From Pedococcus aerophilus (lineage in GTDB: Bacteria > Actinomycetota > Actinomycetes > Actinomycetales > Dermatophilaceae), in the NCBI RefSeq assembly GCF_039532215.1, contig NZ_BAAARN010000001.1, positions 1,783,942 to 1,847,941 on the forward strand: DNA of 64,000 bases. Direction: 5' to 3'. This document shows positions 45,169-53,817 of this stretch, piece by piece. A program made the translations under genes and the position numbers. The notes under the pieces were generated by a model that was given only the letters and a program-made list of their open reading frames with translations, had not been told where the DNA came from and did no database searches. Position 1 is the stretch's first letter. Every line of letters starts with the position of its first letter.

Positions 45169-46049
45169 CTTGTCACTCCGGCCTCGGGGTGCGTCGGCTC
45201 CGCCGCCGGGTCCACGATGCGGCTGCGCTGCCGGCCGAGCACGCCACCGTCGAGGGCGACGACGTCGCCGTGCCGAAGGTACGGCCGCGGCTCGGGCTGT
45301 CCCATCGCCACGCCGGCGGGAGTGCCGGTGATGACGAGGTCACCCGGCTCGAGGGTCATCAGGCGGCTCACGTACGCGAGGACCTCCCCCACCCCGAACA
45401 CCATGTCGTCGGTCGTCCCGTCCTGGCGCGGTTCGTCGTTCACGGACAGTCGCAGCCGCAGCGCCCCCGGGTCGCCGACCTCGTCGGGGGTGACGAGCCA
45501 CGGCCCCACCGGGCAGAACGTGTCGGCGGACTTGCCCTTGGTCCAGGTGCCGCCGTGGTCGAGCTGCATGGCGCGGTCGGAGACGTCGTGTGCGAGGACG
45601 TACCCCGCCACCGCCTCGAGCGCCCGGTCGGCGTCGGTCTCGTCGCGCAGGGTGCTTCCCAGGACGACGCCGAGCTCCACCTCGTAGTCGGTGCTCGTCG
45701 ACCCGGGCAGCATCCGGATGTCGTCGGTGGGCCCGCAGACCGAGGTGGTCGCCTTGAGGAACACCACCGGCTCGGTGGGCAGCGGCGCTCCCGCCTCGGC
45801 GGCGTGGTCGGCGTAGTTGAGCCCGATGCCGACGACCTTGCCCGGTCGCGGGATCGGTGCCCCGAAACGGAGTCCGACGTCCTGCGCCACCGGCCGGAGC
45901 GTCTCCCCGTCCACGGCCGCGGGCACCGCTGCGAGGTCACCGAGCAGCGCGTCGAGATCGCCGAGTCCGGTCAGCTCGAGCAGTCGACCGTCGTCGGACA
46001 CCACGACAGGTCGCTCCGCGCCGACAGCCCCGACCCTCGCGAACCTCAT
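45165..46049 (-). CDS. FAH-family hydrolase, possible ureidoglycolate lyase
   Basis: A 294-residue protein with an N-terminal extension (about 1-75) and a fumarylacetoacetate-hydrolase fold domain: [18 protein letters not shown], metal Glu in [11 protein letters not shown], Asp in [30 protein letters not shown] and [18 protein letters not shown] members cleave C-C or C-N bonds of small acids. Because it sits between glycerate kinase and allantoinase, with overlaps on both sides, release of glyoxylate from ureidoglycolate is a reasonable role, as FAH-type ureidoglycolate lyases are annotated in bacteria. This is inferred from context; no AllA-type lyase is in the window. Confidence 0.82.
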   Translation of the reverse strand: MRFARVGAVGAERPVVVSDDGRLLELTGLGDLDALLGDLAAVPAAVDGETLRPVAQDVGLRFGAPIPRPGKVVGIGLNYADHAAEAGAPLPTEPVVFLKATTSVCGPTDDIRMLPGSTSTDYEVELGVVLGSTLRDETDADRALEAVAGYVLAHDVSDRAMQLDHGGTWTKGKSADTFCPVGPWLVTPDEVGDPGALRLRLSVNDEPRQDGTTDDMVFGVGEVLAYVSRLMTLEPGDLVITGTPAGVAMGQPEPRPYLRHGDVVALDGGVLGRQRSRIVDPAAEPTHPEAGVTR

Positions 46050-47194
46050 CGGGCACCCCCGAGGTGCTCGCGCGCGATCCTGGCCCCGAGTCGTTCGAGG
46101 AGCGGACCGGGCGCCTCCATCGCCTCCTGCTCGGAGGCCTCCCCGACGAGCGCGTATGCGGCGTCGATGCCGGCCGCCCTCAGGTCACCTTCGGTGAGCG
46201 AGACCCTTCCGGCCACCGCGACCACCGGGACCCCGACCTCCCGGGCTGCAGCGGCGACAGCGGCAGGAGCCTTGCCGTGCAACGTCTGCCGGTCCAGGGC
46301 ACCTTCGCCGGTGACGACGAGGGCTGCGCCCGGAAGGGCGTCGTGGAGCCCCGTCAGCTCGAAGACGAGCTCGGCCCCGGGTCGCGTCGTGGCGCCTGCG
46401 ACGGCCACGAGCCCGAAGCCGACACCTCCTGCCGCACCCGCCCCGGGGTCGTGCCGGTGGTCGGCACCGATGCTGGAGGCGACGAGGTCGGCCCAGCGGG
46501 CGAGAGCGGCGTCGAGGCGCTCCACGTCGTCGGGAGAGGCACCCTTCTGCGGCCCGTAGACGGCTGCGGCCCCACGCGAACCGGTGAGCGGGTTGTCGAC
46601 GTCGCAGGCGACGACGACCTCTGCACCGGCGAGGCCCGGGTGCAGACCGGACAGGTCGAGGGCCTCGGCGTCCTCGAGACCGAGTCCGCCCGGACCCACC
46701 TCGTGGCCGTCAGCCGTGGTGATGCGCGCTCCCAGCGCCTGGAGCAGGCCTGCGCCACCGTCGGTGCTGGCGCTGCCACCGATGCCGACGACGACCCGAC
46801 GGGCGCCGTCGTCGAGGGCAGCCGCGATGAGGTCGCCAGCTCCCCGGCTGGTCGCCGTGAGCGGCTGCCGACGCCCGTCGGGCAGGTGGTCGAGCCCGCA
46901 CACCTCGGCGAGCTCGACGACCGCCTCGGTGCCGCGGGCGCCATACGCAGCCTTGCGGTCCTCGCCCGTCGGACCGTGGGCGGGCACGGTGACCCGGACG
47001 AACCCGGCGGCCTCGGCCGCGGCGAGCGTGCCGTCCCCGCCGTCGGCGACCGGCACCGTGACCACCTCGAGGTCAGGGAGCACCGACCGCAGCCCGGTGG
47101 CCACGTGGGTGGCCACCGCGGCAGCGGTGAGGGTGCCTTTGAACTTGTCGGGGGCGATCACGACACGACGTGTCGGCGGGGCGGGGACGGTCAC
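46046..47194 (-). CDS. glxK: Glycerate 2-kinase (GlxK/GarK type)
   Basis: A 382-residue glycerate kinase of the class I family. Family features: IAPDKFKGTLTAAAVATHVATGL at the N-terminus, PVADGGDGTLAA, VVVGIGGSASTDGGAGLLQALGA, AEVVVACDVDNPL, FELTGL and VTGEGALDRQTLHGKAP, then GVPVVAVAGRV. It phosphorylates glycerate to 2-phosphoglycerate, closing the glycerate route from glyoxylate. Nine bp after the gcl stop and overlapping the FAH gene, it links the glyoxylate half of the operon to the allantoin half. Confidence 0.93.
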   Translation of the reverse strand: MTVPAPPTRRVVIAPDKFKGTLTAAAVATHVATGLRSVLPDLEVVTVPVADGGDGTLAAAEAAGFVRVTVPAHGPTGEDRKAAYGARGTEAVVELAEVCGLDHLPDGRRQPLTATSRGAGDLIAAALDDGARRVVVGIGGSASTDGGAGLLQALGARITTADGHEVGPGGLGLEDAEALDLSGLHPGLAGAEVVVACDVDNPLTGSRGAAAVYGPQKGASPDDVERLDAALARWADLVASSIGADHRHDPGAGAAGGVGFGLVAVAGATTRPGAELVFELTGLHDALPGAALVVTGEGALDRQTLHGKAPAAVAAAAREVGVPVVAVAGRVSLTEGDLRAAGIDAAYALVGEASEQEAMEAPGPLLERLGARIAREHLGGAR

Positions 47195-47203
47195 GGGCAG
47201 GCC

Positions 47204-48982
47204 TCAGTCCAGGTTGGCGAAGACGGCGGTCGGGGCATCGGCTCCCCCGTTGGCGAGCTCCTCGAACTCGGTGACGTTCGCGATGCTCTGGCCCATCGAG
47301 ACGTTGGTGACCCGCTCGAGGATGACCTCGACCACGACCGGGACGCGGTACTCCTGCGCCATCGCCTTGGCCTTCTCCAGCGCCGGCGCGATCTCCTCCG
47401 GGTCGAAGACGCGGATCGCCTTGCAGCCCAGGCCCTCGACGACCTTGACGTGGTCGACGCCGTAGCCGTTCAGCTCGGGAGCGTTGATGTTGTCGAAGGA
47501 CAGCTGGACGCAGTAGTCCATCTCGAACCCGCGCTGCGCCTGCCGGATCAGGCCGAGGTAGGCGTTGTTCACGAGGACGTGGATGTACGGGATGTTGAAC
47601 TGCGCACCGACCGCCAGCTCCTCGATCATGAACTGGAAGTCGTAGTCACCGGACAGCGCGACCACGGTCTCGTCGGGGACGGCCGTCGCGACGCCCAGGG
47701 CAGCGGGGACGGTCCAGCCGAGCGGTCCGGCCTGGCCGGCGTTGATCCAGTGGCGGTCCTTGTAGACGTGCAGCAGCTGGGCCGCCTGGATCTGGGACAG
47801 GCCGATCGTCGAGACGTACCGGACGTCGCGGCCGAAGGCGCGGTTCATCTCCTGGTAGACGCGCTGCGGCTTGATCGGCGTGACGTCGAAGTTTGTCTTG
47901 CGCCACAGGGTGCGCTTGCGCTGCTGGCAGGACTGCGCCCACTCGGTGCGGTCGCTCAGCAGGTTGGCATCGCGACGTTCACGGGCGACCTCGACGAAGA
48001 GCTCGAGGGCAGCCTTGGCGTCGCTGACGATGCTGTAGTCGGGGGCGAAGACGCGGCCGACCTGGGTGGGCTCGATGTCGACGTGGACGAAGGTGCGACC
48101 CTTCGTGTAGGTCTCGAGGTCGCCGGTGTGCCGGTTGGCCCAGCGGTTGCCGATGCCGAGGACGAAGTCCGCTTCGAGCATCGTCGCGTTGCCGTAGCGG
48201 TGGCTGGTCTGCAGTCCGACCATGCCGGCGTTGAGCTCGTGGTCGTCGGGGATGGTGCCCCAGCCCATGAGGGTCGGGACGACCGGCACCCCGGTCAGCT
48301 CGGCGAGCTCGACGAGCAGGGCCGCGGCGTCGGCGTTGATGACACCGCCCCCGGAGACGATGAGCGGCCTGGTGCTCGCCTCGAGCAGGTCGAGCGCCTT
48401 GCTCACCTGCGCCCGCGTCGCGGCCGGCTTGTAGACCGGCAGCGGCGCGTAGGTCTCGACGTCGAACTCGATCTCGGTCAGCTGGACGTCGATCGGCAGG
48501 TCGATGAGGACGGGCCCCGGACGCCCGGACCGCATGAGGTGGAACGCCTGCTGGAACGTGCCCGGCACCTGCGCCGCCTCGAGGACGGTGACCGCCATCT
48601 TGGTCAGCGGCTTGGCGATCGAGGAGATGTCGACAGCCTGGAAGTCCTCCTTGTGCAGCTTGGAGACCGGCGCCTGGCCGGTGATGCACAGGATCGGGAT
48701 CGAGTCCGCGCTGGCGGAGTAGAGCCCGGTGATCATGTCGGTGCCCGCCGGGCCGCTCGTGCCGATGCAGACGCCGATGTTGCCGGCCTTGGCGCGGGTG
48801 TAGCCCTCGGCCATGTGCGAGGCGCCCTCGACGTGCCGGGCGAGCGTGTGGTGGAGGCCGCCGTTGGTCTCCATCGCCTTGTAGAACGGGTTGATCGCCG
48901 CCCCGGGCAGGCCGAAGACGTTGGTCACCCCCTCCAGCTTGAGGATCTCGACGGCCGCTTGGGCCGCAGTCATGCGTGCCAT
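47204..48982 (-). CDS. gcl: Glyoxylate carboligase (tartronate-semialdehyde synthase)
   Basis: A 592-residue thiamine-diphosphate enzyme. N-terminal [13 protein letters not shown] and [18 protein letters not shown]: the Val after RH replaces the Glu found in other ThDP enzymes, the known hallmark of Gcl. Central FAD-type domain, then the ThDP motif [33 protein letters not shown]. It joins two glyoxylates to tartronate semialdehyde with loss of CO2. Upstream is garR (32-bp gap) and downstream glxK (9 bp), an order shared with other gcl operons, although hyi often follows gcl directly. Confidence 0.95.
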   Translation of the reverse strand: MARMTAAQAAVEILKLEGVTNVFGLPGAAINPFYKAMETNGGLHHTLARHVEGASHMAEGYTRAKAGNIGVCIGTSGPAGTDMITGLYSASADSIPILCITGQAPVSKLHKEDFQAVDISSIAKPLTKMAVTVLEAAQVPGTFQQAFHLMRSGRPGPVLIDLPIDVQLTEIEFDVETYAPLPVYKPAATRAQVSKALDLLEASTRPLIVSGGGVINADAAALLVELAELTGVPVVPTLMGWGTIPDDHELNAGMVGLQTSHRYGNATMLEADFVLGIGNRWANRHTGDLETYTKGRTFVHVDIEPTQVGRVFAPDYSIVSDAKAALELFVEVARERRDANLLSDRTEWAQSCQQRKRTLWRKTNFDVTPIKPQRVYQEMNRAFGRDVRYVSTIGLSQIQAAQLLHVYKDRHWINAGQAGPLGWTVPAALGVATAVPDETVVALSGDYDFQFMIEELAVGAQFNIPYIHVLVNNAYLGLIRQAQRGFEMDYCVQLSFDNINAPELNGYGVDHVKVVEGLGCKAIRVFDPEEIAPALEKAKAMAQEYRVPVVVEVILERVTNVSMGQSIANVTEFEELANGGADAPTAVFANLD

Positions 48983-49014
48983 GGTGGTGCTCCTGGTCTT
49001 GACGAGGTCTGGGG

Positions 49015-49899
49015 TCAGTTGGCGAGCCGGCCGGACAGCCGCTCGACGCCGCGCAGCAGCGCGGAGTGGTCGAGTCCGCCGTCGCCGTTCGCGCGGGCGG
49101 AGGCCATCAGCTGGGCGACGAGGGCGCCGAGCGGTACGACGACCCCGGCCTCACGGGCGGCGGAGGTCACGATGCCCATGTCCTTGTGGTGCAGGTCGAT
49201 CCGGAAGCCCGGGGTGAAGTCGTGCTTGGCCATGTTGGCCCGCTTCTGCTCGAGCACCTTCGACCCGGCGAGCCCGCCGCCGAGGACGTCGAGGGCGGCC
49301 TCGAGGTCGACGTCGTAGGCGTCGAGGAAGGTGACGGCCTCGGCGAGGGCCTGGATGTTGGCCGCGACGATGAGCTGGTTGGCGGCCTTGACCGTCTGCC
49401 CCGCTCCGTTGCCGCCGACGTGCACGATGGTCTTGCCGACGACGTCGAACAGCGGCTTGGCCTCCTCGAAGTCCTTGCCGTCACCTCCCACCATGATCGA
49501 CAGGGCGGCGTTCTTCGCCCCGGCCTCGCCACCGGAGACGGGGGCGTCGAGCAGCCGGAAACCCTTGTCCTTGGCGGTCTTCGCGAGCTCTGCCGTGACG
49601 TCCGGGCGGATGGACGAGAAGTCGATGACGAGGGCGCCGGACCTGGCGTTCTCGAAGACCCCACCCTCGCCGGCGAGCACGTCCTGGACGTCAGGGCTGT
49701 CGGGCACCATCACGGCGACCACGTCGACGTCCTTGACGGCCTCGGCGATCGAGCCGGCCGCTCGGCCACCGGCGTCGACCAGCGGCTGGGTCTTGTCGGG
49801 GTGCAGGTTGTAGCCGACGACGTCGTGGCCGGCCTCCTGGAGGTGGACGGCCATGGGGCTGCCCATGATGCCGAGTCCGATGAAGGCGATGCTGGTCAT
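49015..49899 (-). CDS. garR: 2-hydroxy-3-oxopropionate (tartronate semialdehyde) reductase
   Basis: A 294-residue beta-hydroxyacid dehydrogenase. NAD(P)-binding [26 protein letters not shown] at the N-terminus, the substrate motif [22 protein letters not shown], and the catalytic Lys in [24 protein letters not shown]. It reduces tartronate semialdehyde to glycerate. It lies 27 bp downstream of hyi and 32 bp upstream of gcl. The names garR and glxR are both used for this enzyme. Confidence 0.93.
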   Translation of the reverse strand: MTSIAFIGLGIMGSPMAVHLQEAGHDVVGYNLHPDKTQPLVDAGGRAAGSIAEAVKDVDVVAVMVPDSPDVQDVLAGEGGVFENARSGALVIDFSSIRPDVTAELAKTAKDKGFRLLDAPVSGGEAGAKNAALSIMVGGDGKDFEEAKPLFDVVGKTIVHVGGNGAGQTVKAANQLIVAANIQALAEAVTFLDAYDVDLEAALDVLGGGLAGSKVLEQKRANMAKHDFTPGFRIDLHHKDMGIVTSAAREAGVVVPLGALVAQLMASARANGDGGLDHSALLRGVERLSGRLAN

Positions 49900-49926
49900 G
49901 TCGTTCTCCTTGCTGGGGTCAGGTGG

Positions 49927-50757
49927 TCAGGCGGTGGCGGCGCGTCGTTCGCGCGGCAGCCAGGCGAAGCTCTCGGGAGTCGTCGTGGTGGTGGGCTTGT
50001 ACTCCAGGCCGACCCACCCGGCATACCCGCGCTGCGCGAGGTCCCCGAGGTGGCGCTGGAGGTCGAGGTCGCCGCTGCCGGGCTCGCCCCGGCCGGGGGC
50101 GTCGGCGATCTGGACGTGACCGGTGACGTCGACGTGGGCACGGATGGCTGCGTCGAGGTCGTCGCCGTTGGAGGCGAGGTGGAACAGGTCGAGCAGGAAG
50201 GCGACGTTGTCGGCGCCGGCCGCTCGGACGTCCTCGACGACCGACACCGCATCGGCTGCCGTCCGCAGCGGATAGGGCTTCGGGCCGCTGACCGACTCGA
50301 CGAGGACCGTCGCCCCGATGGTGGAGGCTGCCTTGGCCGCGGCGGCGATCGACTCACGGCCCAGCTCGTCCTGCTCCTGCGCCGAGGCGCCGTCGACCCG
50401 GTTGCCGAAGAGGGCGTTGAACGCCGAGGCCCCCAGCCGCTCGCCGATGCCGACGGCCACGTCCACGTTGTCGCGGAACTCCCTCACCCGGTCGGGGATC
50501 GACAGGACGCCGCAGTCGGGCCCGGCGAGGTCACCCGCGAAGAAGTTGAGGCCGACGAGCTGCACGCCCGCGTCCTGGACCGCCGAGACGAAGGAGTCGA
50601 CATCGCGGTCGGACGGGACGGGCTGGTCCGGCCAGGGCCACCAGAACTCGACGGCGTCGAACCCTGCCGCCTTGGCGGCAGCGGGGCGCTCGAGCAGCGG
50701 CAGCTCGCCGAAGAGGATCGAGCAGTTCACGAGGTAGCGCAGTCCGTGGTCAGTCAT
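49927..50757 (-). CDS. hyi: Hydroxypyruvate isomerase
   Basis: A 276-residue TIM-barrel protein of the Hyi/xylose-isomerase-like family. Start LRYLVNCSILFGELPLLERPAAAKAAGFDAVEFWWPW, active-site Glu in VLVESVSGPKPYPL, His/Asp in LDLFHLASNGDDLD and HVQIADAPGRGEPGSG, second Glu in GWVGLEYKP. It interconverts hydroxypyruvate and tartronate semialdehyde. It is the first gene of the hyi-garR-gcl-glxK run. AAGGACGCC precedes ATG 50757, and the 15-bp regulator motif lies 15 bp upstream, a position that would block initiation. Confidence 0.93.
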   Translation of the reverse strand: MTDHGLRYLVNCSILFGELPLLERPAAAKAAGFDAVEFWWPWPDQPVPSDRDVDSFVSAVQDAGVQLVGLNFFAGDLAGPDCGVLSIPDRVREFRDNVDVAVGIGERLGASAFNALFGNRVDGASAQEQDELGRESIAAAAKAASTIGATVLVESVSGPKPYPLRTAADAVSVVEDVRAAGADNVAFLLDLFHLASNGDDLDAAIRAHVDVTGHVQIADAPGRGEPGSGDLDLQRHLGDLAQRGYAGWVGLEYKPTTTTTPESFAWLPRERRAATA

Positions 50758-50771
50758 GGCGTCCTTCTGAC

Positions 50772-50786
50772 TTTCGTATCGTGGAA
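50772..50786. promoter_or_regulatory. Candidate IclR operator upstream of hyi
   Basis: Read on the minus strand the sequence is TTCCACGATACGAAA, only one base different from the copy upstream of malate synthase. It lies 15-29 bp before the hyi start, close to the likely transcription start. Confidence 0.6.
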
Positions 50787-50917
50787 TTTGTTTTCCGACT
50801 GGTGAGAGGTTATGAGGAGGCCGGGCGGCGGGTCAATGGTCCCGACGCCCTGTCCCAGCACGCGGCGCAGATATATCCGCGGCACGTGGGTTCCGCTGGC
50901 CCCCAGCGGGGTTCGGC

Positions 50918-51244
50918 TCAGCTGCCCCGGTAGGTGGAGTAGCCGAACGGGTTGAGCAGCACGGGCACGTGGTAGTGCTGCGCCGCGTCGGAGATGGTGA
51001 AGACGACGACCACCTCGGGGTAGAACGCCTCGGTGTCGCGTGCCGCGAAGTAGGCGCCGGAGGCGAACCGCAGCCGGTAGTCGCCCGCCTCCAACCGGTC
51101 CGGGCCGATGGTGCCGACGCGACCGTCGCCGTCGGTCACTCCGTCTCCGATCGCGGTGCCGTCGAGGCCCTCGAGGACGACCCCGATCCCGGCGGCGGGC
51201 CGCCCCAGGCTGGTGTCGAGGACGTGCGTGGAGAGGGTGCCCAT
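50918..51244 (-). CDS. uraH: 5-hydroxyisourate hydrolase
   Basis: A 108-residue transthyretin-like protein. N-terminal LSTHVLDTSLGRPAAGI with the catalytic His, a central Arg-containing strand (DYRLRFASGAYFA), HYHVPVLLNPFGYSTYRGS at the C-terminus, the YRGS tetrapeptide being diagnostic for HIU hydrolases. It converts 5-hydroxyisourate from uricase to OHCU. The ATG shares bases with the uraD stop at 51244, so the two are coupled. The C-terminal stop is followed by 160 bp before hyi. Confidence 0.95.
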   Translation of the reverse strand: MGTLSTHVLDTSLGRPAAGIGVVLEGLDGTAIGDGVTDGDGRVGTIGPDRLEAGDYRLRFASGAYFAARDTEAFYPEVVVVFTISDAAQHYHVPVLLNPFGYSTYRGS

Positions 51245-51762
51245 CAGGCGACCACCTGTCGGAGTCGGAGCAGCGCGATCTCGCGGAGCTGGGTGACGGT
51301 CTCGGCGCGTTCGGCCTCGTCGTCGTTCTCGAGTCGGCGGCGGAGCTCGGCGAGGATCTCGGGGGCGGAGCGCCCGGCCGCCCGGATGAGGAAGACCCGG
51401 TCGAACCGCTCCTCGTATGCCGCGTTGCCGGCAGCGAGCTCGCGCGCCACCTCCGCGTCGGCCGGGTCGACCCCGGACTGCTCCTTGGCACTGAACGCGG
51501 CGTGGTGCTGCGGGCTCGACGCGCGCTCGCCGATCCGCGGGTGCCCGGCCAGGGCCGTCTCGAGCTCGGCCTCGTCGAGGTCCGCCGCCGCGGTGGTTGC
51601 GGTCTCCTCCAGAGCCGGCCACGCGGCATACGGGCGGCCGTCCCGGACGGTGTCGACCCAGCGGGGCACCGGCAGGCACGCGGCCAGCCGCTCCCCCACC
51701 TCGTCGGCGGGCAGGGAGTTGAAGTCCTCGATGCTCACTGACTGGCTCACTGACTGGCTCAC
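51244..51762 (-). CDS. uraD: OHCU decarboxylase, stand-alone
   Basis: A 172-residue protein if GTG 51762 is the start; this GTG overlaps the upstream permease stop (GTGA). Two further in-frame GTGs follow at 51750 and 51738 because of a 12-bp repeat that encodes VSQS units. The domain keeps the catalytic set of the family: His74 in AGHPRIGER and Glu94 in SAKEQSGV, with the RF/F strand (YEERFDRVFLIRAAG) and Arg-Leu-Glu-Asn near 143. It makes S-allantoin from OHCU. It is expected to be the active copy, in contrast to the domain fused to the permease just upstream. Confidence 0.92.
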   Translation of the reverse strand: MSQSVSQSVSIEDFNSLPADEVGERLAACLPVPRWVDTVRDGRPYAAWPALEETATTAAADLDEAELETALAGHPRIGERASSPQHHAAFSAKEQSGVDPADAEVARELAAGNAAYEERFDRVFLIRAAGRSAPEILAELRRRLENDDEAERAETVTQLREIALLRLRQVVA

Positions 51763-53693
51763 TGGCTCTCCACGAATCGGGTCCGGGCGGAGTGGATGGG
51801 GTTGGCGTCGGCGACGAGGTCGTCGAACCGGTACCCCGCGATCTTCGCAGCCTCGACCAGGGCAGCGGCGTGCTCCTGGGCGGGCGAGTTCTCCAGCCGC
51901 TGCCATCCCGAGCGCACCACCTGGTCGAACGAGTCGCGGTCGCGCACGCAGGTGACCAGGGGGAAGCCGAACCGGTCGCGGTACTGCGACGTGAGCTCGG
52001 ACAGCTCGCCGTAGGACTTCTCGTCGAGGCGGGTGAGTCCGAGGAAGGCCTGGTCGTGCAACGAGTCCTCACCCTCCCGGCCGTCGGCGACGCTCTCGGC
52101 ACCGAGGTCGGGGTAGGAGTCGATGAGCTGGCGCTGCTCGTCCTCGCCGGCCGTGTACAGCGCCTCCTGGAACGCGCGGCGCAGGTCGCTCGTGTCGGCG
52201 AACGGCCGTGACTCGTAGGCCCGTTCGGCCGCCCAGCGAGGGCCCTGGAACAGGCTGCCGAAGGTCTCGACGAACTGCTCACGGCTCATCTCGTTGACCT
52301 GGGAGAGGCGGACCAGCCGACCCGGCGCACCGGCGACGGCGGGGCCACGGCTCGAACCCACGTGGTGGAACAGGAAGTTCAGCACGATGGCGGTGATCGA
52401 GCCGAGCGTGATCCCGGAGCCGAGGATGATCTGGGCCCAGCTCGGGACGGCCTTCGCGACATCGGGCTGGGCGGTGACGTACATGGCCAGGCCGACGCTC
52501 GTCGCGACGATGACGACGTTGCGGTGGTCGTGGAAGTCGACGCGCGACAGGGTCTGGAAGCCGACGACCGCGACGGTCGCGAACATCGCCAGCGCGGCGC
52601 CTCCCAGGACCGGGTGCGGGATGCCCGCCACGATCGCCCCCGCCTTCGGGATGAGGCCGATGACGATCATGATCAGGCCGGCGGTCGCCACGACGTACCG
52701 GCTCTTCACGCGGGTGAGCCGCACGAGGCCGACGTTCTCGGCGAAGCAGGTGTAGGGGAAGGAGTTGAAGACGCCGCCGATGGTCGTGGCCAGGCCGTCG
52801 GCGCGCAGGGCGCGGGCGATGTCCTCGCGCCCGATCCGCTTCTCGACGATCTCGCCGGTGGCGAAGACGTCACCAGTCGTCTCGACCGCGGTGATGAGCA
52901 TGACGACGATCATCGAGATGATCGCGGCGACGGAGAACTTCGGCCAACCGAAGTGGAAGGGCGCGGTGAAGCCGATCCACCCGGACCCGGCCACGCTGTC
53001 GAAGTGCGCGTCGCCGAGCAGCCAGGCGATGAGCGTGCCGGCGACCAGTCCGATGAGGACGGCCACGGTGGCCATGAAGCCCTTGAAGATCCGCTGGATC
53101 GCGACGATCAGCGCCAGGGTGCCGAGCGCGTACGCGAGGTTGCGGCCGCTGGTCGGGTCGAGCGAGGGGCCCGCCCCACCCGCGGCGTCGGCCGCGGCGA
53201 CCGGAAGCAGGGCGAGGCCGATGATCGTGATGACCGAGCCGGTGACGACCGGTGGGAAGAACCGGATGAGCCGACTGAAGTACGGCGCGATGAGGAAGGT
53301 GAACAACCCCGCCACGATGACGGCGCCGTAGATGACGAGCAGGCCGTCGGTGCCACCGCCCGCCGCCAGGCCGATCGCGATCATCGGCGAGACCGCCGTG
53401 AACGTCACGCCCTGGAGCAGCGGCAGCCGCACGCCGACCTTCCAGAAGCCGACCGACTGGATGATCGACGCTATCCCGCAGGTGAACAGGTCGGCGTTGA
53501 TGAGGTGGATGAGCTCCTGCTGGTTGAGCCCGATGGAGTTGGCGAGCAGGATCGGCACGATGACGGCGCCCGCGTAGAACGCGAGGACGTGCTGGAAGCC
53601 GTAGATCGCGAGCTTGGGGACGGGCAGCACCTCGTCGACGGGGTGCCGGGAAGGACGCTGGCTGGACTGCGGTGGGGCGGTGGCTGCACTCAT
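51759..53693 (-). CDS. Urate/xanthine NCS2 permease fused to an OHCU decarboxylase-like domain
   Basis: A continuous 644-residue frame. Residues 24-445 are an NCS2 purine permease (YGFQHVLAFYAGAVIVPILL, the TM8 signature ETTGDVFATGEIV with Glu271, NxGLVRLTRVKSR near 320-332). Residues about 465-628 match the OHCU decarboxylase family along their length (EQFVETFGSLFQGPRWAAERAY, RPFADTSDLRRAF, QYRDRFGFPLVTCVRD, RLENSPAQEHAAALVEAAKIAGYRFDDLV). At the active site the family His is Tyr527 (DSYPDLG) and the Glu is Asp547 (SLHDQ). The fused domain therefore looks like a binding or docking module facing the cytoplasm, or a weak enzyme. The active uraD follows with a 4-bp overlap. Confidence 0.9.
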   Translation of the reverse strand: MSAATAPPQSSQRPSRHPVDEVLPVPKLAIYGFQHVLAFYAGAVIVPILLANSIGLNQQELIHLINADLFTCGIASIIQSVGFWKVGVRLPLLQGVTFTAVSPMIAIGLAAGGGTDGLLVIYGAVIVAGLFTFLIAPYFSRLIRFFPPVVTGSVITIIGLALLPVAAADAAGGAGPSLDPTSGRNLAYALGTLALIVAIQRIFKGFMATVAVLIGLVAGTLIAWLLGDAHFDSVAGSGWIGFTAPFHFGWPKFSVAAIISMIVVMLITAVETTGDVFATGEIVEKRIGREDIARALRADGLATTIGGVFNSFPYTCFAENVGLVRLTRVKSRYVVATAGLIMIVIGLIPKAGAIVAGIPHPVLGGAALAMFATVAVVGFQTLSRVDFHDHRNVVIVATSVGLAMYVTAQPDVAKAVPSWAQIILGSGITLGSITAIVLNFLFHHVGSSRGPAVAGAPGRLVRLSQVNEMSREQFVETFGSLFQGPRWAAERAYESRPFADTSDLRRAFQEALYTAGEDEQRQLIDSYPDLGAESVADGREGEDSLHDQAFLGLTRLDEKSYGELSELTSQYRDRFGFPLVTCVRDRDSFDQVVRSGWQRLENSPAQEHAAALVEAAKIAGYRFDDLVADANPIHSARTRFVESQ

Positions 53694-53817
53694 GACAGGC
53701 ACCTTTCTGTTCGCGGGAGAAGCAGAGCGGGAGGTGTGCGGAGAGAGGCGGGCGGCACGGCGGTGCCGTCGGTATGGCGCGGGGGTCCGGGCCGGGTGCG
53801 TGCGTGGGGAGTCGGGG

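Noticed and set aside
45857-49318. A 1,153-codon open frame on the plus strand across the glyoxylate/allantoin genes, and similar long frames elsewhere
   Set aside because: It is antisense to well-recognised genes, rich in Arg, Gly, Asp and Val, and has no family pattern. High G+C removes stop codons from such frames.
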